DNA of 64,000 nucleotides from Pseudomonadota bacterium (GTDB taxonomy: Bacteria > Pseudomonadota > Gammaproteobacteria > Burkholderiales > Burkholderiaceae_C): positions 1 to 64,000 of the forward strand of contig JAFEEB010000033.1 of NCBI GenBank assembly GCA_018241325.1. Reading direction: 5' to 3'. Numbering within the stretch: position 1 is the stretch's first letter; every line of letters starts with the position of its first letter. Below the pieces are notes generated by a model. That model searched no databases. It was given only the letters and a program-made list of their open reading frames with translations, and had not been told where the DNA came from. Of the stretch, positions 54,470 through 62,198 are shown piece after piece. Position numbers and translations under genes: made by a program.

Positions 54470-57076
54470 TCAGTCCACCGCCTGCCGCAAGGTCTGCACC
54501 ACCGGCCGGCGCAACACGTCGCGCAGGCTCCACCAGCCAGCCACCCAAGCCAGCAGCGCGCCCGCCAGCGCGCCGCCCAGCGCCACCCACGGCGGCGGCG
54601 CCCAGGCAAAGTCGAACACCTGGCGCGCCAACGCCCAGCCCACGGCCATGGCCGCCAAACTGGCCAGCAGGCCCGCCAGCAAGCCCACGCCGGCCAGTTC
54701 GGCGCGCTGGACCTGGCGCAGCAGCTGGCCGCTGGCGCCCACGGCGCGCATGATGGCGAACTCGCGCGCGCGCTCCTCGCGCGTGGCGCTCACGGCCGCG
54801 AACAGCACGATCAGGCCCGCCACCAGGGTAAAGCCGAACAGGAACTCCACCGCCCGGATCACCTGATCCATCACACGCTGGATCTGGGCGATGGTGGCGC
54901 TCATGTCGACGTTGGTGATGTTGGGAAACCGGTGCACCAGGGCGTTGTCGAAGCCAGCACTTCCATCGCCGGGCCGCCCCAAGGTGGAAGGCGCCCCCCC
55001 GGGGGGCAGCGAATCATGCGAAGCAGAGGAGCGTGGGGGCCACGTTTCCGGCGCGCGGTAGGCAGCGATGTAGGTGATGGGCACGTCGGGCATTTCGGCC
55101 ACCGGGAACATGACGAAGAAGTTGACGTGCATCGAGGCCCAGTCCACCTTGCGCAGTGAGGTGATGCGCGCCTCGGTCGGCGAGCCCGCGATGTCGAACC
55201 TGAGCGTGTCACCCAGCTTCAGACCCAGCGTCTCGGCCAGCCCCGACTCGACGCTGATCGCGCCGGCCTCGCCGCTCGTCCAGCGGCCGGCGGAGACGTC
55301 GTTGTGGCCGGGCGGCTCGGCCGCGTGCGAAAGGTTGAACTCGCGCTCCACCAGCCGCTGGGCGCGATCGTCGGCATAGTCGCCCGGCGACACGGCCCGA
55401 CCGTTGATCGCCACCAGGCGGCCGCGAAACATCGGGTACCAGTCGAGCTGGCTCACGCCCGCGCCCCGCAGCGCGGCGCGAAACGCATCGGCCTGATCGG
55501 GCATGACGTTGATGACGAAGCGGTTGGGCGCGTTGGCCGGCGTGGCGGCACGCCAGCTGTCGACCAGATCGGTGCGCAACAACACCAGCAGCACCAGCGC
55601 CAGCAGACCCACCGCCAGGCTGCTGACCTGCACCACGGCATAGACCGGCCGCGCCGAGAGCTGCCGCGTGGCCAGTACCAGCCAGCGCGGTGCGGTCTGC
55701 TCGTTGACCAGCGGCCGCAGCAGCTTGACGGCGCACCAGGACAGCAGCGCGAACAGCGCCACCGCGCCGGCGAAGCCGCCGACGGCGATCAGGCCCAGCT
55801 TCAGGTCGGAGCTCGCCGCCAACAGCAGCGCGGCAAAGCCCAGCACACCCAGCGCCAGCACGGCCAGCGACGCCGGCCGCAGCGCGCCGACGTCGCGCCG
55901 GATCACGCGCAGCGGCGGCACCTGGGCCAACTGCAACACCGGCGGCAGGCCGAATGCGACCAGCAGGGTCAGCCCGATCCCGAGGCCGAACAGCAGCGGC
56001 CACGCGCTGGGCGGCGGCAGCGCGCTTTCGACCAGGCCCGCCAGCAGCAGCACGAACACGTGATGCACGGCATAGCCGATCAGCACGCCGGCCAGGCTGG
56101 CGACCAGGCCGACCAGAAGAAACTCGAACGTGTAAGCGGCGGCGATGCGCCGCTGCGGCTGGCCCAGCACGCGCAGCATGGCCGAGGCGTCCAGATGGCG
56201 CGCCGCGAACCCGCGCGCCGCCAGCGCCACCGCCACCGCCGACAGCAGCGCCGCCAGCAGCGCCACCAGGTTGAGGAACTTCTCGGCGCGGTCGAGCGTG
56301 GTGCGCATCTCGGGGCGGCCGGTGGACAGCGACTCCAGGCGCACGCCGCGCACTTCGGGCTTTTTCAGCTCGGCGTCGGCCCAACCCAGATAGCGCTGCA
56401 CCGCCGCGTCCGGGCCCGCCAGCGCCAGCCGCCAGGTGATGCGGCTGGCCGGCTGCACCAGTCCGGTGGCCGGCAGATCGGCCGCGCGCATCATCACGCG
56501 CGGCGCGAAGTTCATGAAACCGGCGCCGCGATCGGGCTCGAGCGCGATCAGCTCGGCAATCCGAAAAGCCGCATCGCCCAGCAGCAGTTGATCGCCCAGC
56601 TTCAGGCCCAGCGCCTCGAGCAGCGGCGGCGCGACCCAGACCTCGCCGGGCGCGGGAATGCTGTCGGTCGGTACGTCCGTGGTGTCCTGCGCATCGCGCG
56701 TCAGGCGCAACTGGCCGCGCAGCGGGTAGCCCTGATCGACCGCCTTCAGCGCCACCAGGCGCGTGGCGCCGCCCTGCGCGTCGGGGGCTCGACCCATGGT
56801 CGGAAAGCCCAGCGTGAGTGCCTGCTCCAACCCAAGCGCACGCGCCTGGTCAAGCCACGCCGCTGCCGGCGGGTTGTCGCTGACGACCACCGCATCACCG
56901 CCCAGCAACTGGCGCGCGTCGCGCTCCAGGCCGGACTTCAGCCGGTCTGAGAAAAAGCCCACCGCCGCCAGCGCCGCCACCGCCAGCGCCACGGCCAGCA
57001 TCAGCAGGCGCAACTCACCGGCCCGCACATCGCGCCACAGGCTGCGCCAGCCCAGGGCAAACCACGAAATGTTCAT
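54470..57076 (-). CDS. FtsX-like ABC transporter permease (YbbP-type)
   Basis: An 868-residue permease starting MNISWFALGWRSLWRDVRAG. It has the YbbP-like layout: one N-terminal helix (LLMLAVALAVAALAAVGFFS), a large periplasmic domain, an FtsX block of helices around 270-430, a second periplasmic domain and a C-terminal FtsX block with three helices. The N-terminal tail and length match the YbbP/LolC-like family that works with a YbbA-type ATPase in lipoprotein or lysophospholipid export; no ATPase gene is adjacent. A repeat-derived segment (about residues 679-704) is embedded in frame within the second periplasmic domain. It overlaps a 47-residue ORF by 4 bp at its start. Confidence 0.9.
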   Translation of the reverse strand: MNISWFALGWRSLWRDVRAGELRLLMLAVALAVAALAAVGFFSDRLKSGLERDARQLLGGDAVVVSDNPPAAAWLDQARALGLEQALTLGFPTMGRAPDAQGGATRLVALKAVDQGYPLRGQLRLTRDAQDTTDVPTDSIPAPGEVWVAPPLLEALGLKLGDQLLLGDAAFRIAELIALEPDRGAGFMNFAPRVMMRAADLPATGLVQPASRITWRLALAGPDAAVQRYLGWADAELKKPEVRGVRLESLSTGRPEMRTTLDRAEKFLNLVALLAALLSAVAVALAARGFAARHLDASAMLRVLGQPQRRIAAAYTFEFLLVGLVASLAGVLIGYAVHHVFVLLLAGLVESALPPPSAWPLLFGLGIGLTLLVAFGLPPVLQLAQVPPLRVIRRDVGALRPASLAVLALGVLGFAALLLAASSDLKLGLIAVGGFAGAVALFALLSWCAVKLLRPLVNEQTAPRWLVLATRQLSARPVYAVVQVSSLAVGLLALVLLVLLRTDLVDSWRAATPANAPNRFVINVMPDQADAFRAALRGAGVSQLDWYPMFRGRLVAINGRAVSPGDYADDRAQRLVEREFNLSHAAEPPGHNDVSAGRWTSGEAGAISVESGLAETLGLKLGDTLRFDIAGSPTEARITSLRKVDWASMHVNFFVMFPVAEMPDVPITYIAAYRAPETWPPRSSASHDSLPPGGAPSTLGRPGDGSAGFDNALVHRFPNITNVDMSATIAQIQRVMDQVIRAVEFLFGFTLVAGLIVLFAAVSATREERAREFAIMRAVGASGQLLRQVQRAELAGVGLLAGLLASLAAMAVGWALARQVFDFAWAPPPWVALGGALAGALLAWVAGWWSLRDVLRRPVVQTLRQAVD
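54965..55040. repeat. GC-rich repeat, family 2, inside the FtsX-like permease gene
   Basis: On the minus strand this reads CCCCCACGCTCCTCTGCTTC, GCATGATTCGCTGCCCCCCG, then CCTTCCACCTTGGGGCGGCC and CGGCGA. The core and the ends match the copy in uvrD at 35512-35588. It is read in frame, giving PPRSSASHDSLPPGGAPSTL. Confidence 0.85.
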
Positions 57077-57216
57077 GCGCCCGACGATAGCGCAAACCGC
57101 CGTTCAAGGCCGCGACCCCGCCGCGATGCAAACAGAGCGCCAGTCATGCGGGCCTTCTGCACCATCCGCACGGTGCGCTCAGGCTCCTGTGCCGAAAAAT
57201 CCGTCGCGTTGCTCAT
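57073..57216 (-). CDS. Small ORF (47 residues) upstream of the FtsX-like permease
   Basis: A 47-residue frame, MSNATDFSAQEPERTVRMVQ continuing to LSSGA. It has a strong ribosome-binding site (GAGAGGAGCGAGCC) and its TGA overlaps the permease ATG (ATGA). It could be a real small protein, a leader peptide coupling translation to the permease, or the remnant N-terminus of a lost gene. The sequence has no recognised motif. Confidence 0.4.
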   Translation of the reverse strand: MSNATDFSAQEPERTVRMVQKARMTGALFASRRGRGLERRFALSSGA

Positions 57217-57293
57217 GGCTCGCTCCTCTCAAGCATTTGAGCCTCTCCCGAACCCGGGGCGATTCACGAGCGGTCGGCCGCGCACTCGCGAGT

Positions 57294-58031
57294 TCACTTG
57301 CCCGTGAAGTTCGCTTTCCGCTTTTCCTTGAACGCTGCCACGCCTTCCTTGTAGTCCTCGCTCGTGGCGATCTCGGTCAGGTAGCCCATTTGAGGATAGG
57401 CGATCTCCGCGGGGGACTTGGGCAGGGTCTCCAGCGTGGCGCGCTTGATGGTTTGCAGCACCAGCGGGGCGGCGGCGGCCAGGCGCTGGGCCATCTCCAG
57501 TGCGGTGGCGTGGGCGCCACCCTTGGGCACGACGCGGTTGACCAGGCCGACCTCGTAGGCGCGCTGGGCGGGCAGCGGCTCGCCCAGCATCATGAACTCG
57601 ACCGCCACCTTGTGCGGGATGCGCGACACCAGGCCGGCGGTGATGCCGCCGAACAGGCCCAGCTTGGCCTCGGGAAACATGAACTGCGCCGTCTCGTCGA
57701 CGACGCACAGATCGCTCATCATCGTCAGCGTGAAGCCCGCGCCAACGGCCCAGCCCTGCACGGCGCTGATGAGCGGCTTGTCGATCTTCACGCCGACGTT
57801 GGGCACGCCTTTCCACGCCTCTTTGGACGGATCGGTCACGTCCACACCGGCGCAAAAATGATCGCCCTCGGCGCTGAGCAGCGCCACGCGATCGTCGCTG
57901 GCGGCAAAGCGCCGAAAGGACTCGTTGAGCAGCGCGGTCATCTCCGCGCTGAGGGCGTTGCGCCGCTCGGGCCGGCGCAGGGTGATGTGGGCGATGCGGT
58001 CTATGGATTCGTAGGTGATGGGTTTGGACAT
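57294..58031 (-). CDS. Enoyl-CoA hydratase/isomerase family protein
   Basis: A 245-residue crotonase-fold protein (MSKPITYESIDRIAHITLRR). The oxyanion hole segments GDHFCAGVDVTD and VQGWAVGAGFTLTMMSDL and the glutamate-containing MFPEAKLGLFGGITAGL are visible. Members hydrate or isomerise enoyl-CoA thioesters in fatty-acid or aromatic degradation. It is the last gene of a unit with a Bug-type receptor and an acyl-CoA synthetase; 96 bp containing a dispersed repeat separate it from the latter. The specific substrate is unknown. Confidence 0.9.
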   Translation of the reverse strand: MSKPITYESIDRIAHITLRRPERRNALSAEMTALLNESFRRFAASDDRVALLSAEGDHFCAGVDVTDPSKEAWKGVPNVGVKIDKPLISAVQGWAVGAGFTLTMMSDLCVVDETAQFMFPEAKLGLFGGITAGLVSRIPHKVAVEFMMLGEPLPAQRAYEVGLVNRVVPKGGAHATALEMAQRLAAAAPLVLQTIKRATLETLPKSPAEIAYPQMGYLTEIATSEDYKEGVAAFKEKRKANFTGK

Positions 58032-58060
58032 GGTGACTCCGGCAATGACAGATCGAGTTT

Positions 58061-58124
58061 TGCTATATTTAAAGCAGCTGCCCGCGCTTGTCTGGCAGGC
58101 GCGGGAGCCCGATTCGATTCAAAA
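58061..58124. repeat. Dispersed ATAGCT-type repeat between synthetase and hydratase genes
   Basis: GCTATATTTAAAGCAGCTGC, CCGCGCTTGTCTGGCAGGCGCG and GATTCGATTCAAAA resemble the dispersed family with CGCGC arms (CCGCGCTTG and GCGCGGG pairing partly). It lies in an operon between genes on the same strand. Confidence 0.6.
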
Positions 58125-58127
58125 CAA

Positions 58128-60257
58128 TCAGACGCGCCACACGGCCCGTGCATCGGCCACGACCAGGCTGTCGCCGGCCACCATGACCGGGTTGGCCTCG
58201 CACTCGGGCAGGCGCTCGCCCAGCTGCGTGGCCAGTTGGCCGAAGCGCTGCGCCACGCCCACCAGCGCGTCCAGCTTGGCGCGCGGCTTGCCGCGGTAGC
58301 CGTCCAGCAGCGGAAACAGGCGCAGCCCTTCAACGGCGCGGCGGATGGCGTGCGGGCCGGCGCTGGCGGGCAGCAGGGCGGTGTCCTTGAGCAGCTCGAC
58401 CAGCGTGCCGCCGATGCCGATCATCAGCATGGCGCCGAACTGCGGGTCCCAGTGCGTGCCGATCAGCACCTCGACATCCGCGCGCGCCTGCTGCTGCACC
58501 AGGCAGCCGTCGAACGTGGCGCCGCCGGGCACATTTTTCACCGCCTGCTGCAGGGCGCGAAAGTGGCTGCGCACGGCATGGGCGTCGGTCACGTTCAGCA
58601 CCACGCCGCCGACGTCGCTCTTGTGCGAGATCTGCGCGGAGACCAGCTTCATCACCACCGGCCAGCCGATGGCGGCGGCGGCCTGCACCGCTTCGTCCTC
58701 GCTGCGGGCCAACTCGCCGCGCGTGACCGGGATGCCGGCCGCGGCCAGCAGGCGCTTGGCGTCGAACTCGCTCACCAGGCCGGGCTGGAACCCGTTTACT
58801 ATGGTTTTGATAGCTGTCTGCGCTCTTGAATCGGGCGCCAGCGCCTCATTGTCATATCGCTCCCAGGCCAGCCGGTTGCGCAGGTAGCCCAGCGCTTCCT
58901 TGATGTTGGCGAAGTTCACCAGGCCCTCGGCCTTCAGCTTGGCGCCGGCTTCGGCACCGGCGCTGCTGGCCGCGTTGACAAAGGCGACCGGCTTGGCGCT
59001 CGCGCGGTTGATGTCGACCACCGTGGCGGCGGTGGCCGCCATCTCGGGCATGGTCGTCATGAGGAACAGGCCCGCGCCCACGTCGGGATCGGCCAGCATG
59101 GTCTCGAGCACCTGGCGCAGCCAATCCGGCGTCGCGCGGGACGGACCGGGGACGGCGCCCAGATCGAACGGCAGGTGCGCGCCGGCCTCGGGCATCAACG
59201 CAAGCAACGTCTGCACCGTGGCGGGCGACAGCGTGGCGGCCTGCAGGCCGGACTCGCCCACCAGGTCGCTCGCCACCGCGCCACCACCGCCCGAGCCCGA
59301 GAGCACGGCCACCTGCGGACCGCTCGGGGCGGGCAGGCGCGTCCAGGCCGCCGCCTGGGCGACCAGTTCGAGAAAATCATCGACCAGCACGGCGCCCGCA
59401 TGGCGCACCTGCGACTCAAAAGCGCGAAATTCGCCCGCCAGGCTGGCGGTGTGGGACTGCACGGCCTGTTGGCCCAGCGCGGTGCGTCCGGCCTTGACGA
59501 TCAGCACCGGCTTGCCGGCGGCGCGCGCGCGGCGCAGCAGATCGACGAAGCGCGCGCCGTCCTTGACCCCTTCGACATAGAGCGCGATGACGCGCGAATG
59601 CGCATCGTCGATCGCGTGCTCGAGAAAGTCGCACACCTCCAGGTCAGCCTGGTTGCCCAGCGACACGCAAAACGAAAACCCCACGCCCAGGTCATACGCG
59701 CGCGCCAGCATGGCGCCGGCCAGCGCGCCGCTCTGGCTGATCAGCGCGACCTCGCCCTTGATGAGCCGGTCGTTGCGCATCAGGGCCTGCGAATTGAGCA
59801 GGCTCATGTCGGCATGGCTGTTGAAGTAGCCCATGCAGTTGGGACCGATGATGCGCATGCCGGCGCGGCGCGCGATGGCCAGCAGCCGGTCTTGCAGGGC
59901 CGCGCCCTCGGCGCCGCTTTCGGCGAACTGCGAGGTGACCATCAGGATGACCTTCACGCCGGCGGCGGCGCAGTCCTCGAACGCGGCTTCCGTGCGTTGC
60001 TGCGGCACGGCGATCAGGGCCACGTCCACCGGCTGGCCGATGGCCTGCACGCTGGGCCAGGCCTTCATGCCCTGCACCAAGTCGGCGCGGGGGTTGACGG
60101 GATACACCGCACCACGAAAGCCGAACTTGCGCAGCAGCGCCAGCATGCTGCCGCCCCACTTCGTCAGCTCGTCGGATGCGCCCAGCACCGCGATGGCACG
60201 CGGATCGAGCGCGGTGCGCACCGCCTGCAAGGACGCGGCGATTTCAACGGGTGCCAT
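58128..60257 (-). CDS. Acyl-CoA synthetase, NDP-forming type (acetate-CoA ligase-like)
   Basis: A 709-residue protein with a fused CoA-binding and succinyl-CoA-synthetase-like domain (1 to about 450: LDPRAIAVLGASDELTKWGG, ISQSGALAGAMLARAYD, phospho-histidine region SHTASLAGEFRAFESQVRHAG) and an ATP-grasp domain (about 490-709: FDAKRLLAAAGIPVTRGELA, VMKLVSAQISHKSDVGGVVL). It converts an acid plus CoA plus a nucleoside triphosphate to the acyl-CoA. An ATAGCT-type repeat remnant (58805-58845) is read in frame around residues 471-484, between the domains. It starts 4 bp after the Bug receptor stop, so the two are co-transcribed. Confidence 0.9.
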   Translation of the reverse strand: MAPVEIAASLQAVRTALDPRAIAVLGASDELTKWGGSMLALLRKFGFRGAVYPVNPRADLVQGMKAWPSVQAIGQPVDVALIAVPQQRTEAAFEDCAAAGVKVILMVTSQFAESGAEGAALQDRLLAIARRAGMRIIGPNCMGYFNSHADMSLLNSQALMRNDRLIKGEVALISQSGALAGAMLARAYDLGVGFSFCVSLGNQADLEVCDFLEHAIDDAHSRVIALYVEGVKDGARFVDLLRRARAAGKPVLIVKAGRTALGQQAVQSHTASLAGEFRAFESQVRHAGAVLVDDFLELVAQAAAWTRLPAPSGPQVAVLSGSGGGGAVASDLVGESGLQAATLSPATVQTLLALMPEAGAHLPFDLGAVPGPSRATPDWLRQVLETMLADPDVGAGLFLMTTMPEMAATAATVVDINRASAKPVAFVNAASSAGAEAGAKLKAEGLVNFANIKEALGYLRNRLAWERYDNEALAPDSRAQTAIKTIVNGFQPGLVSEFDAKRLLAAAGIPVTRGELARSEDEAVQAAAAIGWPVVMKLVSAQISHKSDVGGVVLNVTDAHAVRSHFRALQQAVKNVPGGATFDGCLVQQQARADVEVLIGTHWDPQFGAMLMIGIGGTLVELLKDTALLPASAGPHAIRRAVEGLRLFPLLDGYRGKPRAKLDALVGVAQRFGQLATQLGERLPECEANPVMVAGDSLVVADARAVWRV

Positions 60258-60261
60258 GGGG

Positions 60262-61257
60262 TCAGTTCTCCAGCTTCAGGCCGAGCTCGCGGATGGTCTT
60301 GCCGTACAGCTCGTCGTCGTGCGCCCACTGCTTCTCGAAAGCGGCCGGCCCGGCAAACGCCGGCGACATGGCATAGGGCTGCATGCGCGCGATCACATCC
60401 GGGTTCTTGAGCGCCTTTTCAAATGCAGCGGCCAGCTTGTCGATGATGGGCTGCGGCGTGCCCCTGGGCGCGAAGGCGCCGAACCAGGTGCCGGTGGCGC
60501 GCGGATCGGGCACGCCCGTTTCGGCCAGCGTGGGCACGTCCGGAAAGTCCGCCAGCCGCGTGGCCGATGCCGTGGCCAGCAGCCTGGCCTTGCCCTGCTT
60601 GACGTACTGCAGCATGGTCACGTCGCTGCTCAGGTCGACCCGCCCCGCGATCAGGTCGATCGAGATCTCGGCGGCGCCCTTGTAGGGCACGTGGGTCATC
60701 TTGATGCCCCAGGCCTTTTGCAGCATCTCGCCGCCCAGATGCCCCTGCGATCCGACACCGGACGTCGCGTACGTCACCTTGCCCGGATGCGCCTTGGCGT
60801 AGGCGATGAACTCGGCCAGGGTCTTGACCGGCAGTGCGTTGCTGACGACGTAGGCGGAGGAGAACTCCGACAGCTTGGCCACCGCCACCAGGTCCTTGCG
60901 CGCGTCATAGGGCAGCTTGCGCAGGTGCGGCGTGATGGCCGAGATGCCGATCGGGCCGACGAACAGGGTGTAGCCGTCCGGCGCCGCCGTGGCCGCCGCA
61001 TTGGCGGCGATGGAGCCGCCGGCGCCGGTGCGGTTCTCGACGATGAAAGGCTGGCCGGTGGACTTCTGCATGTCTTCGGCCATCACGCGCAGCACCACCT
61101 CCATGCCGCCGCCGGCGGCAAACGGGTACATGATGCGCACCGGCTTGACGGGGAACTTGTCCTCCGTCTGCGCCTGCGCTGCCGGCATTGCCAGCAGCGC
61201 CAGCGCCGCCAGAGCACTCAGCCGACCCACGTCGCGTCGCGACAAGGAACCATTCAT
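60262..61257 (-). CDS. Bug/TctC-family periplasmic solute receptor
   Basis: A 331-residue exported protein from the ATG at 61257 with a signal peptide (LSALAALALLAMPAAQAQ, about 13-30). The Bug signature is clear: PVRIMYPFAAGGGMEVVLRV and VENRTGAGGSIAANA, with later ATSGVGSQGHLGGEML and PYKGAAEISIDLIAGRVD. These bind carboxylates or other solutes for TctAB or as sensors. No TctA/TctB transporter genes are adjacent. Together with the acyl-CoA synthetase and hydratase it suggests uptake and CoA-dependent breakdown of an organic acid. Confidence 0.93.
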   Translation of the reverse strand: MNGSLSRRDVGRLSALAALALLAMPAAQAQTEDKFPVKPVRIMYPFAAGGGMEVVLRVMAEDMQKSTGQPFIVENRTGAGGSIAANAAATAAPDGYTLFVGPIGISAITPHLRKLPYDARKDLVAVAKLSEFSSAYVVSNALPVKTLAEFIAYAKAHPGKVTYATSGVGSQGHLGGEMLQKAWGIKMTHVPYKGAAEISIDLIAGRVDLSSDVTMLQYVKQGKARLLATASATRLADFPDVPTLAETGVPDPRATGTWFGAFAPRGTPQPIIDKLAAAFEKALKNPDVIARMQPYAMSPAFAGPAAFEKQWAHDDELYGKTIRELGLKLEN

Positions 61258-61507
61258 GTCGTCACCTCTCGATTGCGTTGAACCCAAACGACGCAAACGA
61301 TACCCGATCGCACCACGCGCCATCGCGTGCGCTCACTTGCCCATGCGCGGCGCGCGCGTTCGGCGCAGGTGTCCGCGCCTCGCCGGGCAGGCCGTGGATG
61401 GCCGTGGCCGTCTTGTGCAGCCGGCGGCCCGAAAGGCCCTGCGTTGGCGACAAGCGCGGCGACTCCTAGAATGAACCGCGTCCGAACACGCATCCAAGGA
61501 GAATCCC

Positions 61508-61984
61508 ATGAAAGGCGACGCCGCCGTCATCAAGCACCTGCAGGCCCAGCTCAAGAACGAGCTGACCGCCATCAACCAGTATTTCCTGCACCAGCGCATC
61601 ATGAAGCACTGGGGCTTGGGCAAGCTGGCCAAGAAGGAATACGAGGAATCCATCGGCGAGATGAAGCACGCCGACCGCCTGATGGACCGCATCCTGATGC
61701 TCGACGGCCTGCCCAACTTGCAGGACCTGGGCAAGCTGATGGTGGGCGAGGACGTACCCGAGATGCTGGCCTGCGACCTGAAGCTGGAGCAGGCGGCGCA
61801 GGCCACCATCAAGGACGGCATGGCGCATTGCGAAAGCGTGCGCGACTACGTCTCGCGCGACTTGCTGCAAGACATCCTGGACGACACCGAGGAGCACATC
61901 GACTGGCTCGAGACGCAGATCGAGCTGCTGGCCAAGGTGGGCCTGCAAAACTACCTGCAAAGCCAGATGAGCGAGGCCAGCTGA
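61508..61984 (+). CDS. bfr: Bacterioferritin
   Basis: Stores iron in a 24-mer and binds haem between subunits. The 158-residue protein, preceded by AAGGAGAATCCC, has the haem ligand Met52 and ferroxidase residues Glu18, Glu51, His54, Glu94 and His130 in standard positions. At position 127, usually Glu, there is Thr, with Glu128 and Glu129 next to it ([12 protein letters not shown]). Length and C-terminus ([10 protein letters not shown]) are typical. A terminator and a Fur-box-controlled receptor gene follow. Confidence 0.95.
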   Translation: MKGDAAVIKHLQAQLKNELTAINQYFLHQRIMKHWGLGKLAKKEYEESIGEMKHADRLMDRILMLDGLPNLQDLGKLMVGEDVPEMLACDLKLEQAAQATIKDGMAHCESVRDYVSRDLLQDILDDTEEHIDWLETQIELLAKVGLQNYLQSQMSEAS

Positions 61985-62009
61985 GCACCGCCTCACCGCG
62001 CTTGATCAC

Positions 62010-62030
62010 GGGGCCTTCGGGCCCCTTTTT
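62010..62030 (+). terminator. Rho-independent terminator after bfr
   Basis: GGGGCC-TTCGG-GCCCC followed by TTTTT, 26 bp past the bfr stop. Confidence 0.9.
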
Positions 62031-62064
62031 CATGTCCGCTTGTTGTCGAGTTGCAACAAATAAT

Positions 62065-62083
62065 AATGACAATGATTCTCATT
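62065..62083 (+). promoter_or_regulatory. Fur box upstream of the TonB-dependent receptor
   Basis: AATGACAATGATTCTCATT matches the 19-bp Fur consensus GATAATGATAATCATTATC at most positions and is largely palindromic. It lies 116 bp before the receptor ATG. Iron-dependent repression by Fur is the expected control. Confidence 0.82.
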
Positions 62084-62198
62084 TGCGTAGAATCACGCCT
62101 TTCATTGCCAGCCAGCCAGCGGCAGCCAGCGCCCGACCGGGCGCTCGCGTGCATCCCGTCAGCCAGCCGTCTCCCTTCCACCGCCTGCTGACCCGACC

